Assembly (NCBI GenBank): GCA_016719055.1
Contig: JADKAW010000016.1
Span: 35,300 to 99,299, forward strand
Source of the DNA: Candidatus Rhodoferax mariagerensis
Lineage (GTDB): Bacteria > Pseudomonadota > Gammaproteobacteria > Burkholderiales > Burkholderiaceae_C
Direction of reading: 5' to 3'
Length of the DNA: 64,000 nt
Translations under genes and position numbers: made by a program
Notes under the pieces: generated by a model
Database searches by the model: none
Told to the model about the DNA's origin: nothing
What the model saw: only the letters and a program-made list of their open reading frames with translations
In this document: piece by piece, positions 16,669 through 25,524 of the stretch
How the letters are laid out: each line of letters begins with the position of its first letter
How positions within the stretch are numbered: position 1 is the first letter of the stretch

Positions 16669-17057
16669 TCGTCCCATACGCTAGCCACCTGCGCCATGAA
16701 CTCGGCCACACTTTGCGCACCACCAAAACGGTGGTGCCAGAAGTCGGCCGTCCAGTCATCGAGCGCCTGGCGCGGCATGGCATCCCAGCGCTGGCCTTCA
16801 AAACAGCCAAAGTTCATCTCTGTCAGCCGGACATCGGTTTTATACGTCAAATCGGGTCGTAGCCCATACAGCGTAAGCGCCATCAGCTCACATCTTTGTA
16901 GCGGAGAGCTGACCAGCGGCACACCCTCTGGCAAGGCTTGCGCCAGTGACCGGGCGGCCTGCAAGGTGGCTGCTGCATCAGCCGCCACATCGAGCGCACC
17001 ATAACAAACACCGCTTTCCACCAGCGGCTGCGCATGGCGCACCAGCCACAGCTTCAT
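16464..17057 (-). CDS. cobC: Alpha-ribazole phosphatase / histidine phosphatase
   Basis: A 197-residue histidine phosphatase of the CobC type, which removes the 5' phosphate from alpha-ribazole phosphate or adenosylcobalamin phosphate late in B12 nucleotide-loop assembly. The catalytic RHA motif is in KLWLVRHAQPLV, SSPLQRCELMA carries the second conserved Arg, TEMNFGCFEGQRWD the conserved Glu region, and ITHAGVIRA the second catalytic His. The ATG at 17057 puts the RHG-type motif at its normal distance from the N-terminus. It follows cobS by 94 bp. A copy of its last third is found at about 12593-12795. Confidence 0.85.
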   Translation of the reverse strand: MKLWLVRHAQPLVESGVCYGALDVAADAAATLQAARSLAQALPEGVPLVSSPLQRCELMALTLYGLRPDLTYKTDVRLTEMNFGCFEGQRWDAMPRQALDDWTADFWHHRFGGAQSVAEFMAQVASVWDEVRLGPQHQVWITHAGVIRAAHLLAHGVRQVQHAAQWPLDAPGFGQWSVLNVALAPATLANSDDRVSK

Positions 17058-17151
17058 GCCCGGCTGCCCACGCACAGCGCACGCCGCGCTGGCAAGCCAA
17101 CGGCTCGGGGGCAGTTCAAATGGATGAATCGCACCTCGGCCGCCTCACGAC

Positions 17152-18006
17152 TCACAGGCTTAACCCCAGACCGAGGTAAAACGCCACTTCACACACCTGT
17201 TGGGTGGCCCCCAGGCAGTCGCCAGTAAAACCACCCAGGCGTCGCCAAAACCAGCGCGTCATCCAGCCCCAGGCAATGACTGAGAGCACCAGCGCATTCA
17301 ACAGCGCCAGCAGCAAACCCTCCCGGGCCAGGTCAATCGCTATGAATGAAGTAGCTGCCTGCGCATACAACATAAGGGCCAAAGCCCCAAAACACCATAA
17401 AAATCCAGTCAGCAGCGCGGCCCCGCTGATCTGGTCAGCCAGCGGCTTGGACTTGGACCCCGCAGCATCGCCCACATGCGCCAGCAGCCGAATGGTCAGC
17501 AGCGGCCAGGTGCGCGACACCACATGCGCAGCAAACAGCGCCGCACACATCAGCGGCGCACTGATGTCACCCAGCAGCGCCAGCAGCGCCACTTTGCTCA
17601 GTAGCATCAGCACCACGGCAATCGCGCCAAATGCGCCCACCCGCGAATCCTTCATGATGACCAGCGCCCGGTCGCGGTCAGTGCTGCCGCCCAGGCCGTC
17701 GGCCACATCGGCCAAGCCGTCCTCATGAAAAGCCCCGGTGATCAACACACCCAGCGCGGTGCCAAGTACGGCCACCACCAGCATGGTCGCTCCGGTGGGT
17801 GGCAAGGCCATCGCCAGCCCGCCACTGAAAACTGCCACCAGCGCGCCCACCAGCACCCCGACACCGGGAAAGTGCCCGGCACTGGCCCGCAACATGGCCG
17901 GGCTAAAACCGACCCAGTCCGCCAGCCGGCCAGTAACCGGAATGCGCGTGAAAAACTGCAGGCTCAGCAGGTAATGGCGAATGAAATGCAGCACAAACTG
18001 GGGCAT
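17152..18006 (-). CDS. cobS: Adenosylcobinamide-GDP ribazoletransferase (cobalamin synthase)
   Basis: A 284-residue membrane protein that joins adenosylcobinamide-GDP to alpha-ribazole. Family motifs are LLSLQFFTRIPV near the start, GAFHEDGLADVADGLGGS (the conserved acidic site) and ALVIMKDSRVGAFG. Several hydrophobic helices follow. The ATG at 18006 gives the family-like start MPQFVLHFIRHYLL. One loop (encoded around 17341-17386) comes from an interspersed repeat, yet the frame is kept. In the cobalamin gene order it should follow cobT, but an opposite-strand restriction-modification system separates them, so it probably needs its own promoter. Confidence 0.92.
   Translation of the reverse strand: MPQFVLHFIRHYLLSLQFFTRIPVTGRLADWVGFSPAMLRASAGHFPGVGVLVGALVAVFSGGLAMALPPTGATMLVVAVLGTALGVLITGAFHEDGLADVADGLGGSTDRDRALVIMKDSRVGAFGAIAVVLMLLSKVALLALLGDISAPLMCAALFAAHVVSRTWPLLTIRLLAHVGDAAGSKSKPLADQISGAALLTGFLWCFGALALMLYAQAATSFIAIDLAREGLLLALLNALVLSVIAWGWMTRWFWRRLGGFTGDCLGATQQVCEVAFYLGLGLSL
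17341..17386. repeat. Interspersed repeat copy inside cobS
   Basis: TATGAATGAAGTAGCTGCCT...ATAAGGGCCAAAGCC aligns by eye with the intergenic copy at 40848-40892. It is translated in frame within a loop of CobS. Confidence 0.55.
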
Positions 18007-18144
18007 GGGAGCTCGTCGGAAAGCACCCCGTGACTGGGGCAAGTGGTGTAGGCTAACAGTTTTGACAGATCGATCACTCGAAATATCGGAGTCTTGCGCC
18101 ACACCTTTTCCATCGCATGATGCCCGCGTGACAATTGCATCGAT

Positions 18145-18168
18145 CTACCCAAAGCCAATTTTGGGTAG
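18145..18168. promoter_or_regulatory. Inverted repeat upstream of the restriction-modification genes
   Basis: CTACCCAAA (18145-18153), a 6 bp spacer, and TTTGGGTAG (18160-18168) form a perfect 9 bp inverted repeat 34 bp before the endonuclease start, in the divergent region with cobS. No controller gene is present, so it could be an operator for the methyltransferase or another regulator. A role as a transcription stop is less likely because no T run follows. Confidence 0.45.
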
Positions 18169-18202
18169 ACGACAATCAGCGAAAACCCAAGCTGGAGATA
18201 CT

Positions 18203-18886
18203 GTGACTGAATTAACCACTGACCTTTTGCGCCGAGAAGCAAGCGCTTTTTCCGGTGTCGAAAGCACATACCCTGAACCTTCTCTGTTTGGTGTCTCTGA
18301 TGGCAAGGCAATCGGCACGTATCTAGAGCATAAGTTCCGTGCGTACTTGAACCGGCAAGGCTACAAATTCGCGATGGGCAATCCGGCTAATGGACTGGAC
18401 TTCCCCGGACTGGATGTCGACATCAAAGTAACAAGCATCAAGCAACCTCAATCATCGTGCCCATTCAGGTCGATTCGGCAAAAGGTGTACGGCTTGGGCT
18501 ATTCACTGCTGGTGTTCATCTACGACAAGAAGGACAACCCGAAGGAAAGGGTCGCCGTCTTGCGTATGGTGAACACCGTCTTTGTCGATGCGGCCCAGAC
18601 GGCAGACTTTCAAATGACGCAAGGCCTGCGCAAAATCATCGCTGATGGTGGTGGCGAAGATGCTATGCGTGATGATGTCATGGCATTTATGGAAGCCAGG
18701 TCCCTCACGTCTGACGAAGGCGAGCTTCGGGCCTTGGCGGCCGACGTGGTTGCCAAGACACCAGAACAAGGCTACCTGACCATCTCTCCTGCCCTGCAAT
18801 GGAGACTGCAATACAAACGCATCATGGAGAAAGCCGGCACCGTGGATGGCGTTCATTCAGTTTATGTGTCGAGCGCTTCCGTATGA
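18203..18886 (+). CDS. Putative type II restriction endonuclease
   Basis: A 227-residue protein placed directly before a DNA adenine methyltransferase and overlapping it by 4 bp (ATGA). The segment GLDFPGLDVDIKVTS (around residues 64-78) has the D-x-D-x-K pattern of a PD-(D/E)xK nuclease, with a preceding helix that holds Glu42 (TYLEHKFRAYL). I chose the GTG at 18203 because GGAG lies 6 bases upstream; the frame is open further upstream, but that part overlaps the cobS promoter and has no family features. The recognition sequence cannot be deduced. Codon use looks less GC-rich than the cob genes on both sides, which fits acquisition by transfer. Confidence 0.7.
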   Translation: MTELTTDLLRREASAFSGVESTYPEPSLFGVSDGKAIGTYLEHKFRAYLNRQGYKFAMGNPANGLDFPGLDVDIKVTSIKQPQSSCPFRSIRQKVYGLGYSLLVFIYDKKDNPKERVAVLRMVNTVFVDAAQTADFQMTQGLRKIIADGGGEDAMRDDVMAFMEARSLTSDEGELRALAADVVAKTPEQGYLTISPALQWRLQYKRIMEKAGTVDGVHSVYVSSASV

Positions 18887-20346
18887 AAGATGAACAAAAG
18901 CGACGCGCAGAATTTGGTGACTTTCAAACCCCGGATGAACTAGCACACGCGTGCTGCCTCAAACTGGCATCTCTGGGAATTTCCCCTGACATCATCATCG
19001 AACCGACATGCGGCGTGGGTGCTTTCGTCATCGCCGCAAACACCGTGTTCCCGAGAGTGAAAGAAATTTTTGGCTATGAGCTCAATTCCGAGTACCTTGC
19101 ATTGCTCGGCAGCCGCTTGAGTGGCATAGCGGGCACCGACCATGTGCATATTGCCCAAGCTGATTTCTTTGACAACAACTGGGGGGAATGTCTCGCTGCT
19201 ACCAAGACAAAGGGAAACCTGCTCATCTTGGGAAATTTCCCGTGGGTTACCAGCAGCCAGCAAGGCACCATCGGTGGCACCAATCTCCCCACAAAATCAA
19301 ACTTCCAGGGCCATTCTGGCCTCGATGCAATGACAGGAAAAGCCAACTTCGACATCAGTGAGTGGATGCTTTTAAGAGTAATCGCATGGTTGCGCCAACG
19401 CACTGGTGCCATCGGCATGCTTGTCAAGACGACCGTCGCACGCAAAGTATTGGTACAAGCCCAACAACAAAGAGCCAATGTGGTGGATGCATTCATGTTC
19501 AACATCGATGCAAAGAAAAATTTCGATGCCGCCGTAGATGCGTGCCTGTTGGTCATTCGCTTTGACCCAAGTGCCGGAAATTGCGGTTTTGACTACACGG
19601 TGTTTAAGGATATGAACACCACACAGGGGACACGAGTCGGCCACCGGGATGGTCGAACTGTAGGAAACCTTGATGCTTTCGACGCAACCATTCATCTCGT
19701 CGGGAAAAGCCCGCAGAAGTGGCGCTCAGGCGTCAAGCACGACGCAGCCGCAGTGATGGAGTTCACCCGGACGCCAGCAGGGTTGCTGAACGGTTTGAAC
19801 GAAGTTGTGACGATCGAGGACACCTATCTTTTCCCACTGCTCAAAGGCTCAGACATTGGCAGTAACAAAGAATGGCGACAAAAGTTCACGCTGGTCACAC
19901 AGCGCTCGGTGGGTATGTCCACCGAGTCAATCAAGACTCTGGCACCGCGCACCTGGCAATACCTAATCAACCATGCTGCGCAACTGGATGCCCGCGCAAG
20001 TTCAATATACGCCAACACCGCGCGCTTTGCAGTGTTCGGCATTGGTGACTACGCTTACCGCCATTGGAAGCTTGCGATCTGCGCCCTCTACAAAAAACTT
20101 GAGTTCAGGTTAATCGGTCCGATTGAAGGCAGGCCGGTGATGTTCGATGACACCGTCTATTACATTTCGTTCGACAGCAGGGATGAGGCAGAAATCGCTT
20201 TGGCACAACTCAACAGCGACGACATACGTCGGCTGCTGAATTCAATGATTTTTTGGGACGAGAAACGACCCATCAAAACGGCGATCCTGAACCTCGTGGA
20301 CTTCGAGAAAGTGAGCGGCACCGTGCGCCAAGCCTGTCTGATATAA
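18883..20346 (+). CDS. N6-adenine DNA methyltransferase of a type II R-M system, with atypical motif IV (NFPW)
   Basis: A 487-residue SAM-dependent methyltransferase. Near the N-terminus FGDFQTP is the usual motif X of gamma-class or Eco57I-like adenine methyltransferases. Motif I is EPTCGVGAF (from residue 40) and motif IV is GNFPWVTSS, NFPW at residues 118-121 instead of the normal (N/D)PP(Y/F/W). The remaining 300 residues include the target-recognition part. It should protect the host site cut by the endonuclease encoded just upstream, with which it shares an ATGA junction. The replacement of the first Pro by Phe in motif IV is unusual; I expect activity because the flanking motifs are intact. 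Confidence 0.85.
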   Translation: MKDEQKRRAEFGDFQTPDELAHACCLKLASLGISPDIIIEPTCGVGAFVIAANTVFPRVKEIFGYELNSEYLALLGSRLSGIAGTDHVHIAQADFFDNNWGECLAATKTKGNLLILGNFPWVTSSQQGTIGGTNLPTKSNFQGHSGLDAMTGKANFDISEWMLLRVIAWLRQRTGAIGMLVKTTVARKVLVQAQQQRANVVDAFMFNIDAKKNFDAAVDACLLVIRFDPSAGNCGFDYTVFKDMNTTQGTRVGHRDGRTVGNLDAFDATIHLVGKSPQKWRSGVKHDAAAVMEFTRTPAGLLNGLNEVVTIEDTYLFPLLKGSDIGSNKEWRQKFTLVTQRSVGMSTESIKTLAPRTWQYLINHAAQLDARASSIYANTARFAVFGIGDYAYRHWKLAICALYKKLEFRLIGPIEGRPVMFDDTVYYISFDSRDEAEIALAQLNSDDIRRLLNSMIFWDEKRPIKTAILNLVDFEKVSGTVRQACLI

Positions 20347-20430
20347 ACTTTTTCGGTGCCATCAATTGACGGCATCGCGTGCAAAGTCGCTGTGATACGA
20401 ACTGCTGATCAACTGCACAAAACTTCCCTA

Positions 20431-20458
20431 ATGAAAATCCCCGTAGCAAGCAGCGGGG
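20431..20458 (-). terminator. Possible intrinsic terminator of the cobT transcript
   Basis: CCCCG (20439-20443) pairs with CGGGG (20454-20458). Read on the minus strand, the stem is followed by ATTTTCATT. It lies in the 177 bp gap between the convergent methyltransferase and cobT genes, where I see no gene. Confidence 0.35.
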
Positions 20459-20523
20459 TATCGGGTACCAAAATACAAATACAGGGGAAACGCCCCAAGG
20501 CGCGGGGAATTTACCCTCAGTGA

Positions 20524-21612
20524 TTAAACCACCACCGGCTGCGCCACCGCTTTCTCCGACACGCCGGCAGACGCAAAACTGGCCATCTCGCGCAACATGG
20601 CACACGCAGCAGTCAGCAGCGGCCAGGCCAGCGCCGCCCCTGAGCCCTCGCCCAGGCGCAAGCCCAGGTCCAGCAAGGCCTGCACACCCAGGTGTTGCAG
20701 CATGAATTCATGCCCGCGCTCGCCCGAGCGGTGCGCAAACACACAGCGTTGCAACACCAGTGGCTGCAGGGCGTGCGCCACCAGCACGGCCGAAGTGGCA
20801 ATAAAACCATCCACCAGCACCACGCGGCGCTCATCGGCCGCTTGCAGCACGGCACCGACCATGGTGGCAATCTCAAAGCCGCCCATTGCCGCCAGCGCAT
20901 CCAGCGGCGCGCTGGCCTGTGGGTGGCGCGCCAGCACCTCGCGCAGCACAGCCGTCTTGCGCTGCACGGCGGGCGCATCCAGCCCGGTGCCGGCTCCGGT
21001 GCAGACTTCAATGTCGAGCCCGGCCAGCCGCGCCAGCAGCAGCGATGCCGCCGAGGTGTTGCCAATGCCCATTTCGCCCAGCAGCAGCGCGTTGCCGGGC
21101 AGTTCTTTCACCAGCGCCATGCCGTGCTGGATGGCCTGCTGGCATTGCTCAGCGGTCATGGCAGCTTGCACGCTTGAGTCGGCCGTGCCCAGTTCTGCCC
21201 CCACCGCCTTGCGCACCAACAAACCCGGGCGCTGGCTACCGGCAGGTTGACCGGCCAGAAAGTCGTGTTTGACACCACAGTCCACCACCGTCAGCGCAAT
21301 GCCGTTGAGGCGCGAAAACACGCTGACCGCGGCACCTCCAGCCAAAAAGTTTTCCACCATCTGCCAGCTCACATCACTCGGAAAAGCCGACACACCGCGC
21401 CGGGTGATGCCGTGGTCGCCGGCAAACACCACCATTTGCGGGTCTTGCAGCGTCGGGCTGTCGCTGCCCAATATTTCGCCAATCTGCAAGGCCAGCGACT
21501 CCAGCCGACCCAGCGAGCCCAGCGGCTTGGTCTTGTTGTCCAGTTTGTGCTGCAGTGCCTGGGTCAAAGCGGTCGAGCGGATATCGCAGAGTTGTGGAAG
21601 GTTCAGGTTCAT
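20524..21612 (-). CDS. cobT: Nicotinate-nucleotide--dimethylbenzimidazole phosphoribosyltransferase
   Basis: A 362-residue enzyme that makes alpha-ribazole phosphate from dimethylbenzimidazole and nicotinate mononucleotide. Family signatures are NKTKPLGSLGRLESLALQIG, MVVFAGDHGITRRGVSAFPS, LLGEMGIGNTSAASLLLARL, and the C-terminal catalytic-glutamate region DLGLRLGEGSGAALA. The ATG at 21612 fits the family; a TTG at 21633 would only extend it. It lies 48 bp after cobQ in transcription order and is the last gene of the riboswitch-led group before the inserted restriction-modification system. Confidence 0.95.
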   Translation of the reverse strand: MNLNLPQLCDIRSTALTQALQHKLDNKTKPLGSLGRLESLALQIGEILGSDSPTLQDPQMVVFAGDHGITRRGVSAFPSDVSWQMVENFLAGGAAVSVFSRLNGIALTVVDCGVKHDFLAGQPAGSQRPGLLVRKAVGAELGTADSSVQAAMTAEQCQQAIQHGMALVKELPGNALLLGEMGIGNTSAASLLLARLAGLDIEVCTGAGTGLDAPAVQRKTAVLREVLARHPQASAPLDALAAMGGFEIATMVGAVLQAADERRVVLVDGFIATSAVLVAHALQPLVLQRCVFAHRSGERGHEFMLQHLGVQALLDLGLRLGEGSGAALAWPLLTAACAMLREMASFASAGVSEKAVAQPVVV

Positions 21613-21660
21613 AAGGTTTCTCGGGTTGGTCAATTCAAGGAAAATTAAAAATAAAACGGC

Positions 21661-23208
21661 TCAACAGGTCAGGGAATGCAGCACACCGGCGTCAAAGTGC
21701 GCCTCAATAAAGTCAGCCAGACGATCAAACACCACGTCCAGTGTCGGCACCGGGTGATTCAGATCGGTGCCAAACAGCGCTTGCAAGGCAGCGCGATCTT
21801 CAAACAGGCCGTGCAGGTACAGCCCCATCACGTTGCCCGCAGCGTTTTGCCAGCCCAGACCGTCGGGCAACACGACACCGGCCACATCACCGGCAGCGGC
21901 CATGGCGGGGTGCTGTGCGGTCTGACCCTGATGAATCTCATAACCGCTCACCGCCACCCCGGCCAGCGCAGCCCAGGGCCTGGCCGGCGATGCAGCGGCA
22001 CCAGCCGGGTGCAGGCTGTTGCCAGGCGCCATGTCGGCGACAAAACAGGTTTGGGTTCGGCACACCCGTTTGTCAGCGGCAAACACCGTCACCAGTGGCA
22101 GCAGCCCCAGCCCTGGCGCGTTGCCGTCAATGCCGTGCGGGTCAATCAGCGCCTCGCCCAGCATTTGCAGGCCACCACACACCCCCAGCACGGCACCGCC
22201 TTGCCCGGCGTGCCGGGCCACTGCGGCGTCCAGCCCTTGCCCGCGCAACCAGGCCAGGTCAGCGCTGGTGGCCTTGGAGCCGGGCAGGATGATCCAGTCC
22301 GAAGGCTTCAAACTGTCCAGTTCAGCCGGCGAGCGCACCCACATCAGGCGCAAGCCCGAGATGTTTTTCAGCGGCTGGAATTCATCCAGATTGCTGATGC
22401 GCGGGTAGGCGATGACGGCCACGGTCAGATTGACCACCCCTTTGGAAGTGCTGCGGTCATCAAACACGCCGTCTTCTTCGGGCAGGCCGTGCTGCCACCA
22501 CATCGGCAGCGTGGCCACGGTGGGCACGCCCGTCAGGTCTTGCAGCATCTGCGGTGCCGGGGCCAGCAGGCTGGCGTCGCCACGGAACTTGTTGAGCACA
22601 AAGCCTTTGATCAGCGCGCGCTCGGTGGCCGGCAGCAGCGCCCATGTGCCATACAAATGCGCAAAGGCACCCCCGCTGTCGATGTCGGTCACCAGCAGGC
22701 AGGCAGCATTGCAGTACAAGGCCACGCGCATGTTGACGATGTCGCTGTCAGACAGGTTGATCTCGGCGGGTGAGCCGGCGCCCTCGATCACCACCAAGTC
22801 GTTCTCGGCACGCAGTGCGTCCAACGCGGCGGCAATCGGCGGCCACACCTTCAGGCTGCGCCCGCGCCACGGCATGGCGGTGAGTTCGGCGTTCACCTGG
22901 CCCAGCAGCACCACCTGGCTGTGCGTGTCGGCCTCTGGTTTCAGCAGCAGCGGGTTCATCCGGACATCGGGCACGGCGCGCGCGGCCAGCGCCTGGAAAT
23001 ACTGGGCGCTGCCGATTTCACCCTGGCCGTTGTCAGAGGCAACCACGCGTGCGTTGTTGCTCATGTTCTGTGCCTTGAAGGGTGCAACCCGCAAGCCCTG
23101 GCGGGCATAGTGGCGGCACAAGGCGGTGGCCAGCCAGCTTTTGCCGGCACCGCTGGTGGTGCCCAGCACCATGATGCAGCGGGCTTGGGACAGCTTGTTT
23201 TCAGACAT
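21661..23208 (-). CDS. cobQ: Cobyric acid synthase
   Basis: A 515-residue glutamine-dependent amidotransferase that amidates side chains b, d, e and g of adenosylcobyrinic acid a,c-diamide. The N-terminal dethiobiotin-synthetase-like domain carries the P-loop GTTSGAGKSWLATALCR and the motif FKAQNMSNNA. The C-terminal class I glutaminase-like domain carries the nucleophile Cys in GGAVLGVCGGLQMLG and the late His in GLYLHGLFED. Its ATG lies within the end of the cobD gene (8 bp overlap), so the two are coupled. Confidence 0.95.
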   Translation of the reverse strand: MSENKLSQARCIMVLGTTSGAGKSWLATALCRHYARQGLRVAPFKAQNMSNNARVVASDNGQGEIGSAQYFQALAARAVPDVRMNPLLLKPEADTHSQVVLLGQVNAELTAMPWRGRSLKVWPPIAAALDALRAENDLVVIEGAGSPAEINLSDSDIVNMRVALYCNAACLLVTDIDSGGAFAHLYGTWALLPATERALIKGFVLNKFRGDASLLAPAPQMLQDLTGVPTVATLPMWWQHGLPEEDGVFDDRSTSKGVVNLTVAVIAYPRISNLDEFQPLKNISGLRLMWVRSPAELDSLKPSDWIILPGSKATSADLAWLRGQGLDAAVARHAGQGGAVLGVCGGLQMLGEALIDPHGIDGNAPGLGLLPLVTVFAADKRVCRTQTCFVADMAPGNSLHPAGAAASPARPWAALAGVAVSGYEIHQGQTAQHPAMAAAGDVAGVVLPDGLGWQNAAGNVMGLYLHGLFEDRAALQALFGTDLNHPVPTLDVVFDRLADFIEAHFDAGVLHSLTC

Positions 23209-24292
23209 TTGTTTTTCCAGGGCAGGTTGACTTCAAAAGACTGGCACCGAGCGCATGGTTTGCTGGCGGCCCCAACACCCCCAGGCGATACCAGCCGGGC
23301 AAGCCGCATGAGCTGGCATCACGCAGCTTGATGCCGTGCGCCTGGCGCAGGCTGACGCAATCCAGCGCAACGGGCGGCCGGGCACAGACAAAATTCGCCT
23401 CGCTGGGCAACACGCACCAGCCAAGGTTTGACAGCAGTTCGATCTGACGCAACTTCCAGTCACTCAAAATTTGCAAGCTGTTGGCCAGCCAGGACTGAAC
23501 ATCCGGGCTGATCCAGGCTTGCAACATGGCCACGCCGTGCACGCCAACGGGCCACGAAGCTGCCAGGCCCTCCAGTGCGGATGCCACCTCCCGCGAATGT
23601 TCTGGTGCGATAGCGTATGCCGCTCGCACCCCGGCAAGACCCAGCGCCTTATTGGGCGTGAAAAGTTGCCAGACACGGTCCAACTGCGCCGGACTGAGTG
23701 AGGCCTGACCAGCCAGACGCAGCGGCGCATAAGCCAGATCCAGCACCACCGTCTGAGGTGCCTCGCCGCCCCTTGATGTCAGCTCCAGGGCGGCCTCCGA
23801 TTGGCCTGCCAGCAAACCCGAATGGCAGCTTGAAGAGTTGCCGGTCAGCAACCATGGCGGCCAGTGGGTGTGCGCCTGCCCCAGCGGGCTGGAGGGCTCA
23901 CAGGCCCAGACCAGCGCCGCATCTGCCACCTGGGCTGTGGCCAACAAGCCCCAGGCGCGCGCCGCTTGTTGATAGTCGCCATAGGCATGGGGTGGCAAGT
24001 GCACGCGCGCCGCACTGGCAGCACCCGCCTGGCGCGCCACCCAGGCAGTGATGCGAAAGATGAACTCGCTGGCACTGCCCGCCAGCACCACACGCCAGGC
24101 CGGCACCGCATGAAACGCCGCCAATTGCGCCCGCAAATCGGTGTAAGCCGCATCCGGGTAAAACCGGGCATCAGCGCGCTGCACTGCCAACAACGCCGCC
24201 GGACACGGGCCACAGGCGTTGCTATTGGTGGAAAAGTCATGGCGCGGCACGCCCAAGGCGTCGGTACCACCGTGAATGCGTGGCATGGTCAT
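23201..24292 (-). CDS. cobD: L-threonine-O-3-phosphate decarboxylase-like PLP enzyme
   Basis: A 363-residue fold-type I aminotransferase relative (called CobD in Salmonella, CobC in Pseudomonas) that supplies (R)-1-amino-2-propanol phosphate for the cobinamide side chain. Typical stretches are HGGTDALGVPRHDFSTNSNA at the start, RFYPDAAYTDLRAQLA, and FTPNKALGLAGVRAAYA, whose Lys is the likely PLP-binding residue. The ATG is at 24292. It is followed by cobQ with an 8 bp overlap and preceded by cbiB with a gap of 80 bp that is filled by an interspersed repeat. Confidence 0.9.
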   Translation of the reverse strand: MTMPRIHGGTDALGVPRHDFSTNSNACGPCPAALLAVQRADARFYPDAAYTDLRAQLAAFHAVPAWRVVLAGSASEFIFRITAWVARQAGAASAARVHLPPHAYGDYQQAARAWGLLATAQVADAALVWACEPSSPLGQAHTHWPPWLLTGNSSSCHSGLLAGQSEAALELTSRGGEAPQTVVLDLAYAPLRLAGQASLSPAQLDRVWQLFTPNKALGLAGVRAAYAIAPEHSREVASALEGLAASWPVGVHGVAMLQAWISPDVQSWLANSLQILSDWKLRQIELLSNLGWCVLPSEANFVCARPPVALDCVSLRQAHGIKLRDASSCGLPGWYRLGVLGPPANHALGASLLKSTCPGKTNV

Positions 24293-24324
24293 GCTGCGAC
24301 CGGCTCCGTGAATGCTGCCTTATC

Positions 24325-24460
24325 CATAGCTGCCAGCGCTTGCTGGATATGGGCTAGATGGCCTTTTTGGCTTCATGTCAGTGCCTCATCCACAAATGCT
24401 ACAAAATACAGAGCTACCAGCGCAATTGACATCAGGGCTAGAAGTGCTTTTGATGCATTT
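24325..24460. repeat. Two interspersed repeat copies at the cbiB-cobD junction
   Basis: One copy (TAGCTGCCAGCGCTTG...GATATGGGCTAGATGGCC, about 24325-24370) fills the gap. A second (CAGAGCTACCAGCGCAATTG...CAGGGCTAGAAG, about 24403-24450) encodes the last residues of CbiB. Confidence 0.6.
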
Positions 24461-25395
24461 TTGATGGCACGCTGCGTGTCGGCTGCTGTGGCGGCTAGCC
24501 CGGCTGGGTTGAGGGTGTAAACCCCTGGTTTGCCAAGCCGGATGTTTAATGCCAGCGCCATCGCCGCCATCGGCCAGCCGCTGTTGGGGGACGGGGTTTG
24601 ACCGGCTTGGTGGCGCAAGCTGCGCAGCGTCAGGCGGTGGCCAGCCGGTTCCAACCCGCTTGTCAGCAGCAGCAAGCCGGCCGTCAGCCGTGCCGGCAGC
24701 CAGCTCAGCACATCATCAGCCCGCGCTGCCCACTTGCCGGCCCAGGCCCAGTTCTGCCCTTTGTAAAGGCCGGGATAGCCCCACATGGCATCAGCCGTGT
24801 TGGCAAAGCGGTACAGCGCGGCCCCGGGCAAGCCCAGCAGCACAAACCAGAAAATGGGTGCCACCACCGAGTCGTTGAGGTTTTCGGCCAGCGACTCGAT
24901 GGCGCTTTCACGCACCCCGGTGGCGCTGAGTTGGGTCACATCACGGCTGACCAGCCAGCTCAGGCGCTCGCGCCCGGCGGGCAAGGATTGCCCCAGCGCA
25001 ACTTCGACCGCCTGCACCTCGCTTTGCAGCATGGCCCAGGCCAGCAGGGGTTTAAGCAACAGTCCCAGCAAACCACCCGCAGCCCACCAGGGCAAGTCAA
25101 GCAGCAGCGACTGCAGCGCCCAAGCTGCTGCAGAAAAAATAGCTGCTCCCGCAGTCCAAACAAGGGCTGCAAGCCAGAATGCCTTGTAATCTGGCAGCGC
25201 CGGCTGCTGCACCGCGCGGCGCTGTACCCAAGCCCCGGCCCATGCCAGGTAGTGGCCCAGCCACACGACCGGGTGCAGGCGCACGGGTGGCTCGCCCAGC
25301 CAACGGTCCAGCGCCAGCGCGACCAGCAGCGCGCATGCCAGCGTCAGCGCCGTGGCGAATGGCGCGATCATGGGTTGCAACAAAAGGGACAACAT
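24373..25395 (-). CDS. cbiB: Adenosylcobinamide-phosphate synthase
   Basis: A 340-residue integral membrane protein that attaches aminopropanol phosphate to adenosylcobyric acid. Family motifs are ALALDRWLGEPPVRLHPVVW, LVSRDVTQLSATGVRESAIE, SLAENLNDSVVAPIFWFVLL and RFANTADAMWGYPGLYKGQN, all expected. The ATG at 25395 is chosen over an upstream start at 25440, which adds only hydrophilic residues; an ATG at 25371 is also possible. Parts of one hydrophobic loop (encoded near 25131-25178) and the last 20 residues derive from interspersed repeats but remain in frame. Confidence 0.92.
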   Translation of the reverse strand: MLSLLLQPMIAPFATALTLACALLVALALDRWLGEPPVRLHPVVWLGHYLAWAGAWVQRRAVQQPALPDYKAFWLAALVWTAGAAIFSAAAWALQSLLLDLPWWAAGGLLGLLLKPLLAWAMLQSEVQAVEVALGQSLPAGRERLSWLVSRDVTQLSATGVRESAIESLAENLNDSVVAPIFWFVLLGLPGAALYRFANTADAMWGYPGLYKGQNWAWAGKWAARADDVLSWLPARLTAGLLLLTSGLEPAGHRLTLRSLRHQAGQTPSPNSGWPMAAMALALNIRLGKPGVYTLNPAGLAATAADTQRAIKNASKALLALMSIALVALYFVAFVDEALT

Positions 25396-25524
25396 GTGTA
25401 AGTGGTCAGGTTTTTTTGACACGGCGCAAAATGACCACATCCGCGCTGGCGTTTGGCAGCAACACTATCCACCTGGCTTTTTTGGCTGCCCAGCCAGACC
25501 AAATCATGCAATGCTGCAAGGTAC

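Noticed and set aside
21676..22773. 365-codon plus-strand frame opposite cobQ
   Set aside because: Antisense shadow of a well-supported gene; composition typical of reverse-strand GC-rich frames.
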